Shown: positions 61,766 to 64,000 of the stretch, one piece after another | Layout of the letters: every line of letters starts with the position of its first letter | Numbering within the stretch: the first letter of the stretch is position 1 | Source: Deltaproteobacteria bacterium | Lineage (GTDB): Bacteria > Desulfobacterota > Desulfuromonadia > Geobacterales > Geobacteraceae | Assembly (NCBI GenBank): GCA_009668975.1 | Contig: SBEG01000005.1 | Location: 124,001-188,000, forward strand | DNA: 64,000 nt | Direction of reading: 5' to 3' | The notes under the pieces: model-generated | Database searches by the model: none | Told to the model about the DNA's origin: nothing | The model's input: only the letters and a program-made list of their open reading frames with translations | Program-made: the position numbers and the translations under genes

Positions 61766-62839
61766 TCAATAGAATTGTACGATTTTATAGTCGGTGGTTC
61801 GTTGGGCCGGAACAAAACCCGCACCCCTGATCAGGTCAATCAGTTCCTCCCGGGTGATACGAAAGGAACAGCCGGCTGCGGCCACGACGTTTTCCTCCAG
61901 CATTGTCCCCCCCAGGTCATTGGCGCCGAAAAAGAGCGCAACCTGGGCGAGTTTCGCCCCCTGGGTCACCCAACTGGCCTGGATATTGGGAATGTTGTCC
62001 AGTACGAGGCGCGACAGGGCCAGCACTTTCAGATACTCGACACCGGACGCGCCAACGCCGCCCAACTCGGTGTTTCCCGGCTGGTAGGTCCAGGGGATAA
62101 AAGCGCTGAATGTTCCGCCCTGCTCCTGCAATTCCCTGATGCGAAACAGGTGTTCCACGATCTCCGCGGGCTGTTCGAGCGTGCCGAACATCATGGTCGC
62201 CGTGGTCGGCAGCCCCTGGCGGGCAGCTTCGTGCATCACCTCCGCCCACTCTTCCCAGCCGATCTTGTCCGGTGAGATCTCGGCACGCACCCGGTCCACG
62301 AGGATCTCGGCGCCACCTCCGGGAATCGAATCGAGCCCCGCCTCCCGCAGGCGGCGGAGTGTTGCCGCGATGGTCAGGCCGGAAATCCGGGCAATGTGGG
62401 TGATCTCGGCCGGGGACAGCGAGTGATTCCGGATCTGCGGAAAACGGCCCTTGATGGTCCGGAACAGCACCTCGAAGTACTCGATACCCAGCCGGGGATG
62501 GAGCCCGCCCTGCATGAGCAGCTGGGTCCCGCCCTGCGCCACCAACTCCTCAACCTTACGACAGATCTCCTCCTGTGACAAGAGGTAGGAGCCGGCTGCC
62601 CCCTCATCACGGTAGAAGGCGCAAAAGCGGCAGCGGGAAACACAAATGTTGCTGTAGTTCACGTTCCGGTCAACCACAAAGGTAACAATCTTTTCCGGAT
62701 GAAGCCGCCGCCGCACCCGGTCGGCAAGTTTCCCGACTGCCAGGAGATCAGCTTCCTCGAAGATCCGCAGGGCCTCCTGCCTGTTCAACAGGCTCCCGTT
62801 TTCCAGGCGTTCCGCGCAGTTTCTCAGAAATGAATGCAA
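61766..62839 (-). CDS. mqnC: Cyclic dehypoxanthine futalosine synthase MqnC
   Basis: The 357-residue radical-SAM enzyme has the cluster motif CVSRCRFCAF (Cys66, Cys70, Cys73) and GGLHPRLGIEYFE plus GGGAEILVDRVR typical of MqnC/CofH. It forms the cyclic spiro intermediate in the futalosine route to menaquinone. Start appears to be TTG 62839 after GGAAGGGG; no ATG or GTG is closer to the family N-terminus. It follows mqnE by 235 bp that hold an R2 repeat. The pair shows that menaquinone is made by the futalosine pathway here. Confidence 0.92.
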   Translation of the reverse strand: MHSFLRNCAERLENGSLLNRQEALRIFEEADLLAVGKLADRVRRRLHPEKIVTFVVDRNVNYSNICVSRCRFCAFYRDEGAAGSYLLSQEEICRKVEELVAQGGTQLLMQGGLHPRLGIEYFEVLFRTIKGRFPQIRNHSLSPAEITHIARISGLTIAATLRRLREAGLDSIPGGGAEILVDRVRAEISPDKIGWEEWAEVMHEAARQGLPTTATMMFGTLEQPAEIVEHLFRIRELQEQGGTFSAFIPWTYQPGNTELGGVGASGVEYLKVLALSRLVLDNIPNIQASWVTQGAKLAQVALFFGANDLGGTMLEENVVAAAGCSFRITREELIDLIRGAGFVPAQRTTDYKIVQFY

Positions 62840-62929
62840 TGGGTTTTCCCCTTCCGGATCAGCTGCTGCCTGGCGGCAATGGCAGAATTATGTCTTATTC
62901 TAAGTTGCAGCCAAGATGACACAAAACCC

Positions 62930-63046
62930 AACCACCCCCAGCTCCTTTAGGACCTTTGGGTCCTCCTATGTAAGGAGGGGAGCTTAACGTCCCCCTCCTA
63001 TTCCGCTGACAAGCACTTACCTCTGGCAGGAGGGGTTTGGGGTGGC
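62930..63046. repeat. R2 repeat between mqnE and mqnC
   Basis: Begins AACCACCCCCAGCTCC and ends GGAGGGGTTTGGGGTGGC, so its ends are near-inverted repeats; TAAGGAGGGGAGC lies inside, as in the copy at 53845-53920. MITE- or REP-like; no coding capacity. Confidence 0.7.
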
Positions 63047-63074
63047 ATAGTGGCAGCTGGCATGCCTTTTGGAA

Positions 63075-64000
63075 TTAGCTGCCGAGGATTTCCCGGTAGA
63101 GGGAATCCCTCTCCACCGGCTCTTTCCCCGCCGACCTGATCAAGCGCAGGATCTCTTCCCGGCCCATGCCCCGGGGAGACTCGGCGCCGGCCTCATGGCC
63201 GATCCGCTCGTCCACCACCGTTCCATCCAGGTCATTGGCCCCAAAGGCGAGGGCCACCTGGGCCAGTTTTTCGCCCAGCAGAACCCAGTAGGCCTTGATC
63301 GTGGGGAAATTATCCAGGAACAGACGGCTGACGGCCACCGTCTTGAGGTCGTCCACCCCCCCGGCTTGACTGCTCCGTCCAAACTGCAGCGGCGTATTTG
63401 CCGACTGAAAAGGCAGCGGGACAAAGGCCTGGAAACCACCGGTACGGTCCTGGAGATCCCGCAGGCGGGCAAGGTGATCCACCCGGTCGGCAGAGCTTTC
63501 CAGGTGTCCGTAGAGCATCGTCGCGTTGGAGCGCAACCCGCAGCGGTGGGCCTCCGCCATGACTTCCAGCCAGCGGTCGCCCGAGATCTTTTCGTGGCAA
63601 AGTTCGCTGCGGACGGCCGGCGCAAAGATCTCCGCGCCGCCCCCGGGCAGGGAATCGAGACCCGACTCCTTGAGACTGAGCAGCACCTCCCGCAGCGAAA
63701 GGCCGCTGATCCGGGCAAAATGATCGATCTCCACGGCGGTAAAGGCCTTCAGATGAAGACGGGGCGACACGCCTTTCACCGTCCGGAGCATCTCCCGGTA
63801 ACAGGGGAAGGGCAGATCAGGATGAAGTCCGCCGACCATGTGGATCTCCGTGGCCCCCTGGCGGAAGGCCTCTTCGGCCCTCGATCGTATTTCCTCCAGG
63901 GCAAGGAGATAGGCCCCCTCTTCGTCCGGATCGCGGCGGAAGGCACAGAAACGACAGCGGTTGGCGCAGATGTTGGAGTAATTGATATGCCGGTTCACGT
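63075..64000 (-). CDS. mqnE: Aminofutalosine synthase MqnE, 5' end outside the window
   Basis: The visible 307 residues begin inside the protein, just before the radical-SAM motif CANRCRFCAF (after NRHINYSNI), and run to the stop at 63075. GGLHPDLPFPCYREMLRTVK and GGGAEIFAPAVRSEL fit MqnE. The GTG at 63998 is internal, so about 50 N-terminal residues lie beyond the right edge. MqnE joins 3-enolpyruvyl benzoate and inosine-type substrate to make aminofutalosine. It is similar in build to MqnC next to it, as expected for these paralogous radical-SAM enzymes. Confidence 0.9.
   Translation of the reverse strand, partial: VNRHINYSNICANRCRFCAFRRDPDEEGAYLLALEEIRSRAEEAFRQGATEIHMVGGLHPDLPFPCYREMLRTVKGVSPRLHLKAFTAVEIDHFARISGLSLREVLLSLKESGLDSLPGGGAEIFAPAVRSELCHEKISGDRWLEVMAEAHRCGLRSNATMLYGHLESSADRVDHLARLRDLQDRTGGFQAFVPLPFQSANTPLQFGRSSQAGGVDDLKTVAVSRLFLDNFPTIKAYWVLLGEKLAQVALAFGANDLDGTVVDERIGHEAGAESPRGMGREEILRLIRSAGKEPVERDSLYREILGS

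Overview
The window reads as a chromosome segment of a Desulfobacterota bacterium, most likely Desulfuromonadia (Geobacter, Desulfuromonas or Pelobacter relatives). The reasons are the two-subunit glycine decarboxylase (gcvPA/gcvPB) in one operon with a LipM-type octanoyltransferase and lipoyl synthase, the futalosine menaquinone enzymes MqnC and MqnE side by side, the DegP/response-regulator and prmA-rsmE neighbourhoods, and two families of short GC-rich intergenic repeats. This placement is inferred from gene content; no marker gene such as rRNA is present.

Layout. (1) 1-8 kb: small envelope, redox and stress genes (DUF4124-glutaredoxin, lipoproteins, ferritin-like protein, coiled-coil protein, FAD disulfide reductase, patatin, quinone reductase) separated by copies of a dispersed repeat. 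(2) 8.3-22.3 kb: a DNA phosphorothioation (Dnd) modification-restriction locus on the minus strand. dndB-C-D-E-A plus a small ORF make the modification operon. Upstream lies a restriction module: PLD-like/helicase protein, small ORF, SMC-like ATPase, a 135-residue associated protein, a membrane protein and a second DGQHR protein. A perfect 37-bp palindrome sits on the dndB promoter. (3) 22.4-26 kb: envelope proteins and a four-helix-bundle gene bracketed by inverted repeats. (4) 26.07-48.69 kb: a genomic island integrated in the 3' end of tRNA-Ser(CGA). It has a 17-bp direct repeat at its ends, a P4-type integrase beside the tRNA, a standalone arm-binding-domain protein, an AlpA-like regulator, a Toprim/DUF3631 replication protein with iteron-like repeats, and a second tyrosine recombinase. 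Its cargo is defence: an HTH-ImmA pair with an unknown partner, complete QatABCD, and a type I R-M system (hsdR-M-S) ending in a SIR2-domain gene. (5) 48.7-64 kb: core genes lipA, lipM, gcvPB, gcvPA, gcvH, gcvT, degP, a response regulator, prmA, rsmE, a zinc-ribbon protein, rnd, mqnC and a partial mqnE.

Functionally, the window holds at least four separable anti-phage modules (Dnd, Qat, type I R-M, SIR2) in two adjacent accessory blocks, set inside one-carbon/lipoate and menaquinone housekeeping genes. The observations I rate highest are the att/arm-site architecture of the island, the palindrome over the dndB promoter, the composition of the Dnd restriction module, and the unknown partner of the HTH-ImmA protein.
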